A stretch of 64,000 nucleotides of DNA from Chondrilla cf. caribensis. Taxonomy: Eukaryota > Porifera > Demospongiae > Chondrillida > Chondrillidae. The stretch is from positions 2,647,501 through 2,711,500 of the forward strand of contig OZ026562.1 of NCBI GenBank assembly GCA_964020155.1, given 5' to 3'. Shown piece by piece: positions 46,501 to 57,369 of this stretch (within the stretch, counting starts at the first letter, position 1; the number at the start of each line of letters is the position of its first letter). The translations under genes were made by a program, and so were the position numbers. Below the pieces are notes generated by a model, which was not told the DNA's origin, ran no database searches, and saw only the letters and a list, made by a program, of their open reading frames with translations.

Positions 46501-47075
46501 TTAGCTTAAACTACATTGTTTACAAAACCAGTCAACATTGGCATTCAACACAGCTTTCTTACTGACAGATACACACCTAATATGGTACCAATGTTTACAA
46601 TTAGTACACTCTATCATGTTCAATTGCGGATCGTCTGGCATCCTACATATGCAGTAAAGTTGAATACACTGGCTTGATTTCACATGATCTTTACATCTCC
46701 GTCTTTTTATGAGGGGAAAAGGTGTAAGCTTGCCATCTATTAAACATTTTACAAAATGTGTTCGCATATCCTCCTGTTTATACGCTTGCGAGCCTGGTGA
46801 AATTCCATGCACAATTGCAGTAGCATTGGCTATAGCAAACAAGCCACAATCACTAGTACCTGACTGCATGTGTATGTCCATGATGTTGATATTCAGTTCA
46901 GACTTGTTGCTCTTTGAAGTCATAAGGGATGCCACTTGCTGTTTAACATGGAAACCAATGCTTTTGTATAGGCTGTCATACACCATCACAACATTCTCTG
47001 CCTTTGCTCCAACTGTACTAACTGTAAGCCAATGTCCGCGGCCATCAAACAAAATCTGCACAAAGTCTTCTGTCT
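46501..47075 (-). pseudogene. Ulp1-like cysteine protease plus PHD-type zinc finger fragment
   Basis: An open frame of about 190 codons; an acceptor-like attcaag at about 47076 suggests it is a last exon. The protease part shows the C48/Ulp1 triad order: GRGHWLTVS (His), MVYDSLY (Asp), SGTSDCGLFAIANA (Cys, preceded by a Gln as oxyanion candidate). A C-terminal zinc finger follows: LYCICR, MIECTNCKHWYHIRC and WFCKQC, a PHD pattern. Genes of this type are common in transposons of marine invertebrates. The N-terminal part, including any transposase, is absent. It is classed as a fragment because no upstream exon could be found; the ORF itself is intact. The catalytic residues are seen; activity is not implied. 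Confidence 0.75.
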
Positions 47076-47190
47076 TTGGCTTGAATGCACATATTTCTTA
47101 TCGTTTATATACCTGCGCGATTATCCTAGCACCTTTCTCATTGGTCGAAAGTTATCCTTACACTTCATCGTATCCGTTACCTTTCTATTG

Positions 47191-47244
47191 GTCGACATTT
47201 TATCCCTCCACTCTGACGTCAGAATGGAGGGATAGAATGTCAAC
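47191..47244. repeat. 54-bp palindrome centred on TGACGTCA
   Basis: The arms gtcgacattttatccctcca and tggagggatagaatgtcaac pair with three mismatches around tctgacgtcaga. The centre is a perfect CRE/ATF-type site. Confidence 0.85.
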
Positions 47245-47435
47245 GCTGCGTAATAGACCACTTCTCGCTTCGTAGGCAGCTTCTACTAGAGAAGAAACGC
47301 AGGGATCTCCTCTATATTGGCGCTTTATACGGGGGATACTTTAAACTGTGACACCGGACCAAAAATTTCAGAGGGGGACCAAATTTATCGCAAATTCTGG
47401 TCCGCCCGGACCAAAATTTTCGTGACACCTGTCAC

Positions 47436-48135
47436 CCAAATTTGGCCTTTGGCGCCCCGACCGAGTACCGGTATGTTACTATGTACCATCATAGATACTC
47501 TATACCGGTATCTATGGTACCATCACAACATTAAGGCGGGGTCTGGTAATACCATTTAAATCCAGTCACGCGTCGTGCCGCACCCAGTTGACCTCCCATC
47601 CGATACGCGAGTAGGATACGTACTGGATCCAGGTTCTGTCAGAGGCTATTAAGAGATCCCTGAAGTGAAGAATTAACTTTCGATATCAGACTCATAATGG
47701 CTCAACGTGAGTTCTCGCGCCCCAGGCTAAGTGAAGTTGTGCAGTCAGTGATATTAGGCCCGTCCACGTCCACCCCAGCCGTCATCCACGGGGACGTTAG
47801 GGTGGAAAATTAGCGTAAAAGATGTTAGACTAATGCGTGACTTATATTTAGTGGCGAAGACGTGGGTACGTAACGCCAGTACAACCTATATAGACTCATC
47901 AGTGAAATTCAACCAGGTTGCTCCTCACAGTGACACGCGCACGTTCGGTACTGAGCGGCACTCACAAATCGGGTCTTTTAAGGGTAATATTACTCTAAAT
48001 TATCCAGCAATGCCGAGTTAATCCGAATAATACCCAGTATAGCTGATGTATGGGACAGAATTGAAGGGAGAAGTGTCACCGGAAGTTGTTAGTCGGTTGC
48101 CTATTTTGCGAACTATTGACCACTGCACTAGTACT
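47436..48135. other. Intergenic stretch upstream of gene E
   Basis: No gene was recognised. The start of gene E lies at 48136; its promoter should lie here, but no TATA or other clear motif stands out. A short palindromic region near 47466-47525 repeats accggta/taccggt words. Confidence 0.5.
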
Positions 48136-51100
48136 ATGGAGGTCAGTGTTTTATTGTCCAGTTTTAATGAAACAGTAGCCGTGAAATGAAGGAAATAATT
48201 ATAGTTTCAACACTGATTTCTTCCCACCACATCATACCGTTGATATTCATATGTCTTTTGATTTCCCACACAGCTTACCAAGATCCGAATTACCCACAAA
48301 AACAGGACTACCCACCTCAACAGGGCTACCCACCTCAACAGGGCTACCCACCACAACAGGGCTACCCACCACAACAGGGATATAGCCAGCCACCACCACA
48401 ATATGGTATGGAAGAGGTCATTCATGAAACATGAAACTACACGTATGTACTTATGTACATAAGAAAAGCTTTGTTAGAGATGTTTGCCATACCCATGGGT
48501 TATGGTTGAACTCTAGACTACTTGGTGATGTATGGTGATTGCTGGAATTCTGACACCATACCCCTAATACGTATGTGCATACTTCACTACCATTTGGGTT
48601 GCTGTAATAGACCATTGCATTGCACATTATGTCAATTTGTGATGCAATCCAAAGGTTAAATTGAAGGAAGTTAAATGGATTTCACTTTCTGTCATGATGA
48701 AGTAAATACCCGGTGTACCATTCGCTGGTTGGTGAAGTCACTAATTATTATCATGCTAAACAATAACCAATGAACTTACCATTCACAATGGTGAAAAATG
48801 TGAACAGTCGTAAATCAAGTGATTTGTGAATTTATGTCTCATGACAATTTCAGACACTGTAGTATCACGAGTGTGCTATTTCATGCATACATGTCTGTGT
48901 ATTATGCATCTGTGTGCTCTACTACTGATTCAGTGTGATGTCACCTACGTATCACTGACAGTCTATTTATTCCATTCTGTAGGACAACCACAACCACAAG
49001 TACGTAAGCATTGAGTTTTGCTGAAGATAGTACTGTACTTGATTTGAGAAGCTGAGTTTGTGTCCGACCTTTGATAAGATAACATCAAATTCATACTTCA
49101 CTTACACACACACTATTTCTGTAAGGTGTATTGCACGTTGGTAGTTTGTATCCACCTTTGGCCCATGATGTGGATCCCACGTTTTTCACGTACCGATGTC
49201 TTTCTATTGTTAATGTACATACATACAACCAATTAAGAAGGACTACCATTGTTTATTGAGAAATAAGATTTGTTGTTATATAGAATAGAATGGATATGTG
49301 TTAGATGTACTTGTGTTGTATTGCCGTCCCCTCTAGGCGACCTCCAACACAGTGGTTGTTACATCTCAACCAGCAGCCACCACCACTGTGGTAACCAGGC
49401 CGCAAGAAGACTACAGCTCCAAGGCTATGGTTGCTCTAGTCCTCTCTATAATTGGACTTGTTCTTTGTGGATATTCCCTCTTGGTGCTGGCCTGCTTGAT
49501 CCCTGCTCTGATCTTGGCAATTCTGGTATGTTTACTTCATATTCCATGATGTTAACTATGTCTACAACATTTCTGATATGTGTGGTTCTCAGGTTTTGCA
49601 AACAGTCAATATGACAATATTGTTATTGTACATGTACATAGCGCTGGGCGGTATCAAAAAATATCAGATTCGGTATATTGCCAACATTATACCGCGGTAT
49701 TACGGTATACCGAGTCTTAAGGTTATAGTTGGGCATTGAAATAACTTAATCCTCGATTTAATAATAATGAAATAAATGAACATAAATAAATAAATAAATA
49801 ATCCACTACTTTGTCGTCCTCGTTAACTCGGAGTGCAAAGTACTTCAAAATATCAGATTTAGCATTCATCTTATCGACAAGATGAAGTTCATTGCTCGGA
49901 TCACCCGTATCGCTCGTTCGCTGATCAAAATTTAAACTTGCAGCCGACGACGTCGCCATTTTGACAACATTCTCTCATTCCGTGTAACAACGTATTACTC
50001 CGCACACGCACACTTTTCGTGCTCGTAATCATGGCTGTCGCAGCAATAGTTTCGAAGGATTCAGAACACATCATTTCAGGACGAAATTTGTTATCTCAGG
50101 AATATATTACTTAAAATACCGGTCAAACCTTAGAGAATACCGTGATATAACGATATCTCGGTATAGAAAAAAGTCAGCCGGTATCAAAACCGTGCACAAA
50201 TAATACCGCGGTATTACTATATATTCGGTATGCCGCCCAGCGCTACATGTACACATGTTGCAATGATTTCTCCCCCTAGCTGATGATCAATACAGCCTAG
50301 ATTTAGTTGTTAGTACTGATTATATTGTGTTTGCAGTTTGTAATTTTATGAAGCCACTCATTTCTGCTGTTGAATGATGTGCCACCAGATTTTAGGAAAT
50401 GTGTGTATAATATTATATGTATGTGTATCAAATCAGCTTGAAGGAAGATGCACTCTACCTGGGTACCACTTTGAATATCCTATTGTTTACGGTTACCCAC
50501 ATTGAATGAGATCACCCGATACCTGATATTGAATGGGAATTCGTATCAAGTAATATTAAATGTATGATGCCAATGTAACAAGACTGCAAACGTTTCATTG
50601 ATTTAGGCCTAGTTCTTTGTTGGGATATTCAAGGGTGGACTGGGTGAGCCTAGATCTTTCACAGCAATAACCATAATATAGTGGGATTAATTTGAATCTA
50701 ATTGAAGTATATTCGACACAACAGTTTATGTTGTACGGGTAGTGGATTATTATCTACCGATTTTAGCACCCTATGTAAAAGTCACCTCTTGGCTGTGAAT
50801 CTTCAATTCTACCCAAACTGGGTAAGGCTTATCTTTCACATTTCCGTGGTTATCTTCTTAGCATCAAGTAGATAATAATCCACAACCAGTACTACACTGA
50901 ACCCGACAAACAACAACCTGATAGGCTAAAAATCCAGCCAATACTCTGCTTAGTAGAGATTGACAACTCCGAACATTGCCCAGTGCTAGTGATGTACTTT
51001 TCGAAAAGGCCTTATAACACGTTGGCAAAGAAATGAATATTACCGATTGGGGTCGAAATCCTTTATCAAGAGTTGAATGTCACTCATTTAGCAAGGAAGC

Positions 51101-51379
51101 ATGGCATTTAGTTCACTCACCCCTTCAGCAATAAAAACCATAGTGGCTCATAACGAGTGATAATTATTACTATTGCTTCACTGTGTTGATTTTCTGCAGG
51201 CTTTATCAAGTCCAAATGAACACAGTGCCTCAACCAATGCGAATATCAGTATTGGCCTCAGTATTGGAAGCTGTGTTACCTTTGTGGTCGTCATTATTGT
51301 GGCCATTGTGGTACCCGTTGTCATCCAAGCCGTTGCAGTTGCTGCAGTTGTAGGCTCTGTGTCTACCATTACTACTTAA
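48136..51379 (+). CDS. Gene E: small Pro/Gln-rich two-membrane-segment protein, paralogue of A on the opposite strand
   Basis: Five exons join to 175 codons: 48136-48145 (10 nt, start MEV; donor GTGTTT is weak), 48274-48405, 48983-48999 (17 nt, donor GTACGT), 49337-49525 and 51200-51379. The N-terminus reads TYQDPNYPQKQDYPPQQGY with four YPPQQG repeats, then GYSQPPPQYG. Linker VVVTSQPAATTTVVTRPQ precedes membrane segment 1 (MVALVLSIIGLVLCG with CLIPALILAIL). The last exon has STNANISIGLSI and a Val/Ala-rich segment 2 (VVIIVAIVVPVVIQAVAVAA). Unlike A-D it lacks the Tyr/Cys-rich tail and stops at STITT. Intron 4 carries a hAT-like MITE. Function is unknown. The 10-nt first exon is chosen for phase agreement with the paralogues. 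Confidence 0.78.
49639..50245. mobile_element. hAT-like MITE with 8-bp target duplication
   Basis: The ends tagcgctgggcggtat and ataccgcccagcgcta-like (right end tatgccgcccagcgcta) are inverted. The 8-bp direct repeat CATGTACA flanks them (49631-49638 and 50246-50253). The body is rich in accgcggtat words. An 8-bp duplication is typical of hAT. It lies in intron 4 of gene E. Confidence 0.85.
50742..50883. repeat. Short inverted-repeat element (142 bp)
   Basis: Perfect 16-bp arms gtggattattatctac and gtagataataatccac. Likely a small MITE in intron 4 of gene E. Confidence 0.8.
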
Positions 51380-52915
51380 CAGCCTTGTTGCAGCTTGCTG
51401 TATTCAACTTGTTGTATTGTAGGGCTTGTAAGACAGTACTTATTATTATCTCTCGTATTAACCCCAGACCTTGATACAACTTGTAGTTTATTCTAATATT
51501 TTCGTTACCTCGACTTGTGTGTCTGGTAGTTGTAGTCATTCTTACTAGGTTATGTTTGCATTAGACAAGCAAATTGAGCAAGAATAACATTACACGTTAT
51601 AAATCAATATTTCTGTGTGTGATGTGAGTTACAGTTGGATTGGGTTAACAATATTATATGTACGTGTTTTGGTTTGGAGTTGTTCCTAATGATACACTGC
51701 CCACTGTATGCATGCCCGTATTTTCACATGCACTCGCTACACACCATAACAAGGGATGTGGCACAAAGCATTTTACATGTGTACACACTTACGCCTGTAC
51801 ATATATTATGCACAGATGTTATATTACATATAATATTAAATTTTGAATGTATACAGTATGCGTATGTGTACATCTATGTAAACGCTCTGGATGTTTAATT
51901 CTTTTGGGAGCTTGGAGTAAGGGGGTGTATATGTGGGAGCAGGGGGGTTATTTCAAATTCCCTTCCAACCTGAAAAATGTACCCCACCCCTCTGGAGATA
52001 TTATCAATATCATATTTGTCTTCATTCTTTGAAAATATTTATTGTAACATGCTATGTTGCTTTACCCTTTTTTTATAACTACGTTAATGTTATTTCAACT
52101 GTGATTTTACACACACGTACACAAGGACAGTTCTTCAGTCAAATTCAACTGAGTTCAAATAGAAAGCTGAGTAGTCTCTTCTCGTTACTTCAGTCATTAA
52201 AATTATATATTATAGGATCAATTAAAAACCTCCCCATACCCTTCCAAAACACATTCAAGAAGTACGTTGTTTAACATGCCACTACACTTATGTATGTCAC
52301 TATGTGTTACCTCGAGCTCAATTAAGGAGAGTAACAATACCAATATAAAAACAGCCTAACTATATTGTCCCTACCTCTTCCTATGGTGCTGTCAAATCAG
52401 CCCAACAAATGACAAATTTGAGTGGACACTTTGAAATCACTGATCATCATTCAGTACTGCGTAGGTATGCAAGCATGGTGTAGAATGTGGCACCTGTCTG
52501 TATGGTCCCCACCAGGAGACAATCACAAATTGACGCATAACATGGGCTGCCTTGACTATGATGCCCACCCAAGCATGAAGAATGTCTCAATACCATATGT
52601 ACAAGTATAGGCAGTTGTGGGCAGGATGACTATAAGACTCCACAGAATGGTGTGATAAGCTAAGGGTTGATATTATTATTATTGATGATAAGATATGGAA
52701 ATAATTAAAAATGTCATTATTAGCCAAGAATGGACAACGTATAAAAGGATGTCCAACCTCATTCATACGGTATGGACGGAAAGTTTCGTGGGACAAAACT
52801 TTCGCGAATTGCTCAATTTTGTGTTAAGTTAAGTATTGAACTTATAATAGATTGAATCAAAATGAGTACCAACAAATGTACTAAAAATAACCCGTGGGAT
52901 GAATATTATTTGTCT
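51380..52915. other. Intergenic stretch after gene E
   Basis: No convincing exon. A single end of the TACCGTATAGC-type MITE (atacggtatggacggaaagt, near 52767) is visible, with body words tgggacaaaactttcgcgaa after it. Confidence 0.5.
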
Positions 52916-52921
52916 TGCTTC

Positions 52922-53019
52922 AGAGGGTAGCGAATTCCATACTTATGTACCAGGAAAAGTAATGGTGTTATTCCCATGCATGATTGGTGGAGACTTGAGG
53001 CAGATGGAAGCCATCAGTG
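52922..53019 (+). CDS. Possible exon, unrecognised
   Basis: An acceptor-like tgcttcag is followed by an open stretch containing EFHTYVPGKVMVLFPC and GGDLRQMEAIS, then a GTAAGC donor. It has the composition of coding sequence, but I do not recognise it. It could belong with the CG-1-like exons near 57.4-58.0 kb, with the 53747-57084 element in an intron between them. That link is a guess. Confidence 0.3.
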
Positions 53020-53944
53020 GTAAGCAGCTCTTGTCTTATTCTGATGCAGGTGGGAGGATGGAGTCATTGATACTGACAGGTAGTCAGGAGCTAAGCTGGT
53101 TTTAGCTTGAACATTTGGGTAGCCATATAATATGTATGGGTATATATGTATATAAATGGTATAGTTTATGCCTCGTTGCAAGGTTAGACCATCCTAAACT
53201 CTTCCTGACCTGTGTGCCAGAGGTTTGCTTGGGTACCTTGAGGATAATACGTCCAGCGAAGTTTTGGAGTCTCAGGATCCCCAGCTTGGTTGATAGTTTC
53301 AGGGGACAATAATTCCACACCATATACCTATAGGTATACCATCAGGAGAAAATACCGATTGACTGTAAACGTTTTTATCATGTTTTTTATGTACAATTCC
53401 TTGACATTAATATTGGTCCAAAATCATCTTTCATATCTTCGATTGACTTCAATCGACTTAAATTCGCTGTACAGTGTACTGAAACAGCAACAGTTCATCG
53501 TTCAGGTGGAACTTTATGGATAATATTATTTACAGACCATATACATTTTAAGATAATCTGTGGTGCTGGGAAAGTCGACCATTGAAGGTCATCCTCTCAC
53601 AACGGATCCATGTGCCATACTCAGAATAAAAAACAAACTAACCCTGGTCACTAATCTAATTATGGTAGCTAACCAAGGGGATTACTTCGTAGGGAGCATT
53701 AATTTTTATCAACTTAGAACATGCACTTTATTGTTGACGGTACGGATTAGTCTGGCGTAGACGACCCTTGATCCACCATTTTATTTTGTTGGGGCGGAAA
53801 GGGTTGCCGGTCACCATGGAAAACTCTAAATGCCTATGAATATAATTACCTGATAATGAATGTTATTATAAAAATCACGACCAAGAACCCTGCGATGTCG
53901 TGCAAGTACGAACATAACCGATGACTAGTCTCGCGTAGCCCAGA

Positions 53945-54400
53945 CCCGTAGTCTGGTTGGCCAGACCCTAGATTAACCGCCTCCCGCGGATTAGGGTCTG
54001 GTTGCGCTCGTATACAACTTTTGTGCAGAGTGGGCGTAGTCAACGTAAAGTCTCGGTTTTTAACGCGTACCACCATGGTAATAAATAGTGTAATAGTTGT
54101 ATACATTATTAAGAGACATGACTAGGCTACTGGAATCTTACTGATTCCCAGTTATTTTACAGCTTGCTGGTGCCCGCGATGTATTAGTTGTACTTCCAAC
54201 TGGAAGTGGAAAGTCAGCTTGCTTTGCCGTTCTGCCATGGTTGTTTGATGCTTTGCGAGGAGTTACGGACTCCTTTAACGTTCTTGTTGTGGCACTTTCA
54301 TTCTCAAAGTGAGATTTGACAGCGGCTTTTATCGGGGGGCGGTTAATCTAGGGTCTTGCTAGCCAGACTATCCAGACCCGCTTCTAGCCTCCATTTTTAT
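53945..54400. repeat. Inner inverted repeat surrounding the helicase exon
   Basis: The left arm has gtagtctggttggccagacc then ctagattaaccgcctcccg; the right arm has cggggggcggttaatctagg then gtcttgctagccagactatc. They pair imperfectly over about 45 bp. This could be an independent small element or structure of the larger one. Confidence 0.55.
54164..54309 (+). pseudogene. RecQ-like superfamily II helicase exon fragment
   Basis: An acceptor (ttattttacag) precedes an open stretch with ARDVLVVLPTGSGKSACFAV (a Walker A motif of the RecQ type, PTGSGKS), LPWLFDALRG and FNVLVVALSFSK, then a GTGAGA donor. No other helicase exon was found. RecQ-like helicases of this sort often occur as transposon cargo or domesticated relics in invertebrate genomes. 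It lies inside the inverted-repeat segment 53945-54400. Confidence 0.65.
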
Positions 54401-54517
54401 AATTATGACGTCGTCATGCTGTTGACGAGAAGGGGTCTGGTCAACAACCCATACTGATTTCGTTTCAGGCGTCAAGGTGTTAAACCACAGGAACGCAAAT
54501 TATCGCATACATAACTA

Positions 54518-55845
54518 GTCTAGCTAGCTAGACCGTCCCTAAGAGGCGCCGAGGGGCGGAAAAGGGAAGGGACGGTCTAGCACAAGTAGCGATTAGTTCA
54601 CACCTGAGCGCGTGACCATCAACCAATGAAATGCTACTGCCAAGAATCTTGGCAATGATATTCATTGATTCAGTTTAGTTAATTGCTAAGTGTCATTGAG
54701 GATGATACTACAGTGGACCCTCATTTATCCGGAGGCTCGGATTATCCGGACACCAAATTTCCAGGGATAGCTATTGGCACATTAGCCATTTGGCCTTAGT
54801 GGTGAATAATAATAATAGGTACACGTACTTGAACAGTCAGCAAACAAGTAATTCGAGTTAAAAAGGGTCTTCCTTAGGTTCAGAAGAACCTTCGTTATAA
54901 TTATTATGTTCGTCGAAGCTTCAAAGCACGAGTTTCAGCCCAATTTTTCATTCTCGGCGTTCGAAATCGGCCATCTTTTTCGCGCAATATAAATTATAAT
55001 ATAAATGCATTGTTGTGGTTACGTGTAGGAGCACGTCTTAGATGTAGACGAGCGTTTCATTCCGGAAGTCGAAATGAAAACAATAATAGGGATCATGGAA
55101 AAGTTCCAAACCATTTGTTGTGTTTTACTTTCTAGCCAACATGTAGCCAAATAATGAGTAATATATTGACATATCATAATGCATTCAGTCCCGTTTCAGT
55201 TATTTGAACATTTCGCATATCCGACCACCCCTCGGTCCCAAGGTGTTCGGATAAGTGAGGGTCCACTGTATGTACTCGTCGTCGGTAGCTGGGAATATTC
55301 ACCCTTCTGACAGTCAGATGAATGCAATTACTAGTGTTTTGCAAGGACATGCTACGATCGCATGTCTCCCGACCGTTCACGGCAATTCGCCGATCAAGAA
55401 TTATTGCAAACGAAGGAATGAGAACCAACATATTCAGTCCTAGTTCTATCTTCGCTTTTATTTCTGATGAACGAACAGATGAAATACTTTTACGAACGTA
55501 GTTTGTCTGCGATGCGTTCACAGAGTGGTTAGAGACGTCGATGTTCACGATGAACGATACAAATTGAGAGTACCGATATTCTGACGAAGAATCATTGCAT
55601 AATCGACAAAACAACACTAGATCTATTCTTTTCTTGCTTCCTTCTGTCCTCCCACACATAATTTAACCTGAGTTAGAGCATAGGATATGGTTATGCTAAC
55701 ACGTACGGGGTGTATGGTGAGCCGTAGAAACTCTATATGTGCTATTTGTTAGTTGGCAGGTGTGAACTAATCGCTACTTGGGCTAGACCGTCCCTTCCCT
55801 TTTTCGCCCCTCGGCGTTTCTTAGGGACGGTCTAGCTAGCTAGAC
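54518..55845. mobile_element. 1328-bp inverted-repeat DNA element, copy 2 (inverted)
   Basis: Same length as copy 1 at 44781-46108 and its reverse complement, apparently identical wherever compared. Flanked by TA. Inserted inside the larger element 53747-57084. The same 161-codon ORF reappears on the minus strand at 55174-55659. Confidence 0.85.
54711..55268. mobile_element. Nested Tigger/pogo-like MITE in copy 2
   Basis: Same nested insertion as in copy 1, at the mirrored position, so it entered before the parent element was copied. Confidence 0.85.
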
Positions 55846-57140
55846 TATTTTTAGTCTGGAAACACGTGAAACACGTCTCCTTATCATCCCTCCCAATGAA
55901 TATCATCAAATTCCATATGAATATCATTAATTATCCATACTATGAATTTCATTTTATACACTGTACTTGTATTTTTTAACCTGACATTGTGTATATATAG
56001 ACAACATGTGTATACTGTACGAGCCATCATTGAGGTTCGTTACTTGGCCATGGGGAATAAGGACAGCCATTTCTTCACAGCTGGAGAATGGTCCTGAAGA
56101 ACAGAGAATGTAAGTACTGTATAACCCCCTACCAATGTCTGTTGTCGGAGGGTTACCTCCTTGAAGGAACTCGATCAGAACTTTGTACTTGCGAAAAACC
56201 TGCTGCAGAGCATACTGCGTAAAGATGAGCATTATGAGGATTGCTTCACACTGATCAACATACAACAGATAAACACCCCCAGTCATGGCCATTCTTCTCC
56301 CTAAGGAGATGCTGTTATTGCAGACAACAGTATGCGGGTGTTACTGGTACAGAAACAGGACATACAACTTACATCTGCAATGACAACATTCTTCCACGAG
56401 CTCCTACAACTGCCACGTCGTGGTTTCATCTCTCACACATCATCTTTGGTCATCCAAGTTTGATGCAGAGTAGTGACATGCACTGACTACATTGCAGGCA
56501 ATACAATCGTTAGCAGAATTCGTAGCATGTACGTAGTCATTGTGAGGTACTCTTTGAAAATCTGGGTCTTTGTTTTGGGTTCAACCCAGAAAGTTTCTTA
56601 CTCCAAAGCAGTTTTATGCTAGGGTTGGCGAGCGCTTTAGCAATCGCCATGGGATTAGTTTGTTTCCGGGTCCCAGCAATTAAAGGGCCTTATTCAAATC
56701 TTCTCTTCTGATCAGCCATCAAAGCAGATAGAGGGGAATGCACATGTTGTGCATGTGACTCTTTCTATCCCGTAAGTATTATTGAAAGTGGACAACAAGA
56801 GTAATTAGTATGGTTTTTCACTGAAGCTTGTCTGTTCAAAGTCTAGCAAAACGTCATTTCCTTCTAGTATAGAAGTAGATGCTTCCTACTGTGGCTTTTT
56901 CAGTGATGTGAGGTGTGTCTCGAGTTTGCTAAAGGAATGTAATAACTTTTGCATGACTGCTGCGATCGCCATTTTACTAATTATACCTGATTTGACCCCT
57001 CCCCTTTAATACCAATGTACCCAGACCCTTTCTCCGCCCCAACAAAATAAAATGACGGATTAAGGGTTGGCTACACCAGACTAACATGGAATAGTACAGT
57101 CCGAAAAATGGTTGAATTGGTATAAAATTCGGAGCTTCAG

Positions 57141-57180
57141 TATTTCTGAAGTTAGTGAAAAGTCACTAACTTCAGAAATA
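57141..57180. repeat. Perfect hairpin, 18-bp arms
   Basis: tatttctgaagttagtga and tcactaacttcagaaata are perfect complements around a 4-base loop aaag. It lies 57 bp outside the right end of the 53747-57084 element. Confidence 0.9.
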
Positions 57181-57369
57181 GTACCAAGGCTTGCATGAAT
57201 GATCTTGTACCAGCCAGATGTATGCGACCTATTTGATGCCGCACACATCTAATTATGACCTCTACTCACTTGTGCCGTGATAACAAATGCTAACAAGCAT
57301 TTTACATAGTGCTAGAAGAACAGTCAACTGCGGGTATATAAGACCCTAGCTAGGTGCGAAATGAATTAA

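Larger units (their letters stand above)
46162..47427. mobile_element. Inverted-repeat element carrying a Ulp1-PHD fragment
   Basis: The ends consist of repeated aattttggtcc words on the left and ggaccaaaatttt words on the right. An 8-bp direct repeat, CCTGTCAC, flanks the interval (46154-46161 and 47428-47435), which would fit an 8-bp target duplication. The ends themselves are built of subrepeats, so the exact boundaries are uncertain. Inside are an ATAATA-rich stretch (46380-46490), a Ulp1-like ORF on the minus strand, and a palindrome at 47191-47244. Confidence 0.6.
53747..57084. mobile_element. Large inverted-repeat DNA element with nested insertions
   Basis: The left end ttagtctggcgtagacgacc followed by catttattttgttggggcgg-like sequence pairs over about 60 bp with the right end (ccgccccaacaaaataaaat through ctacaccagactaa). 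Inside lie a smaller inverted-repeat segment (about 53945-54400), a RecQ-like helicase exon and the 1328-bp element copy 2. The rest (55846-57000) is not recognised. No transposase was identified. TA flanks the GTCTGG...CCAGAC ends. Confidence 0.65.

Noticed and set aside
49723..49959. 79-codon ORF in gene E intron 4 (minus)
   Set aside because: It lies wholly inside the hAT-like MITE and shows no domain.
56241..56486. Candidate exon inside the 53747-57084 element
   Set aside because: Open for about 80 codons, but with no recognisable motif and no convincing splice sites in phase.
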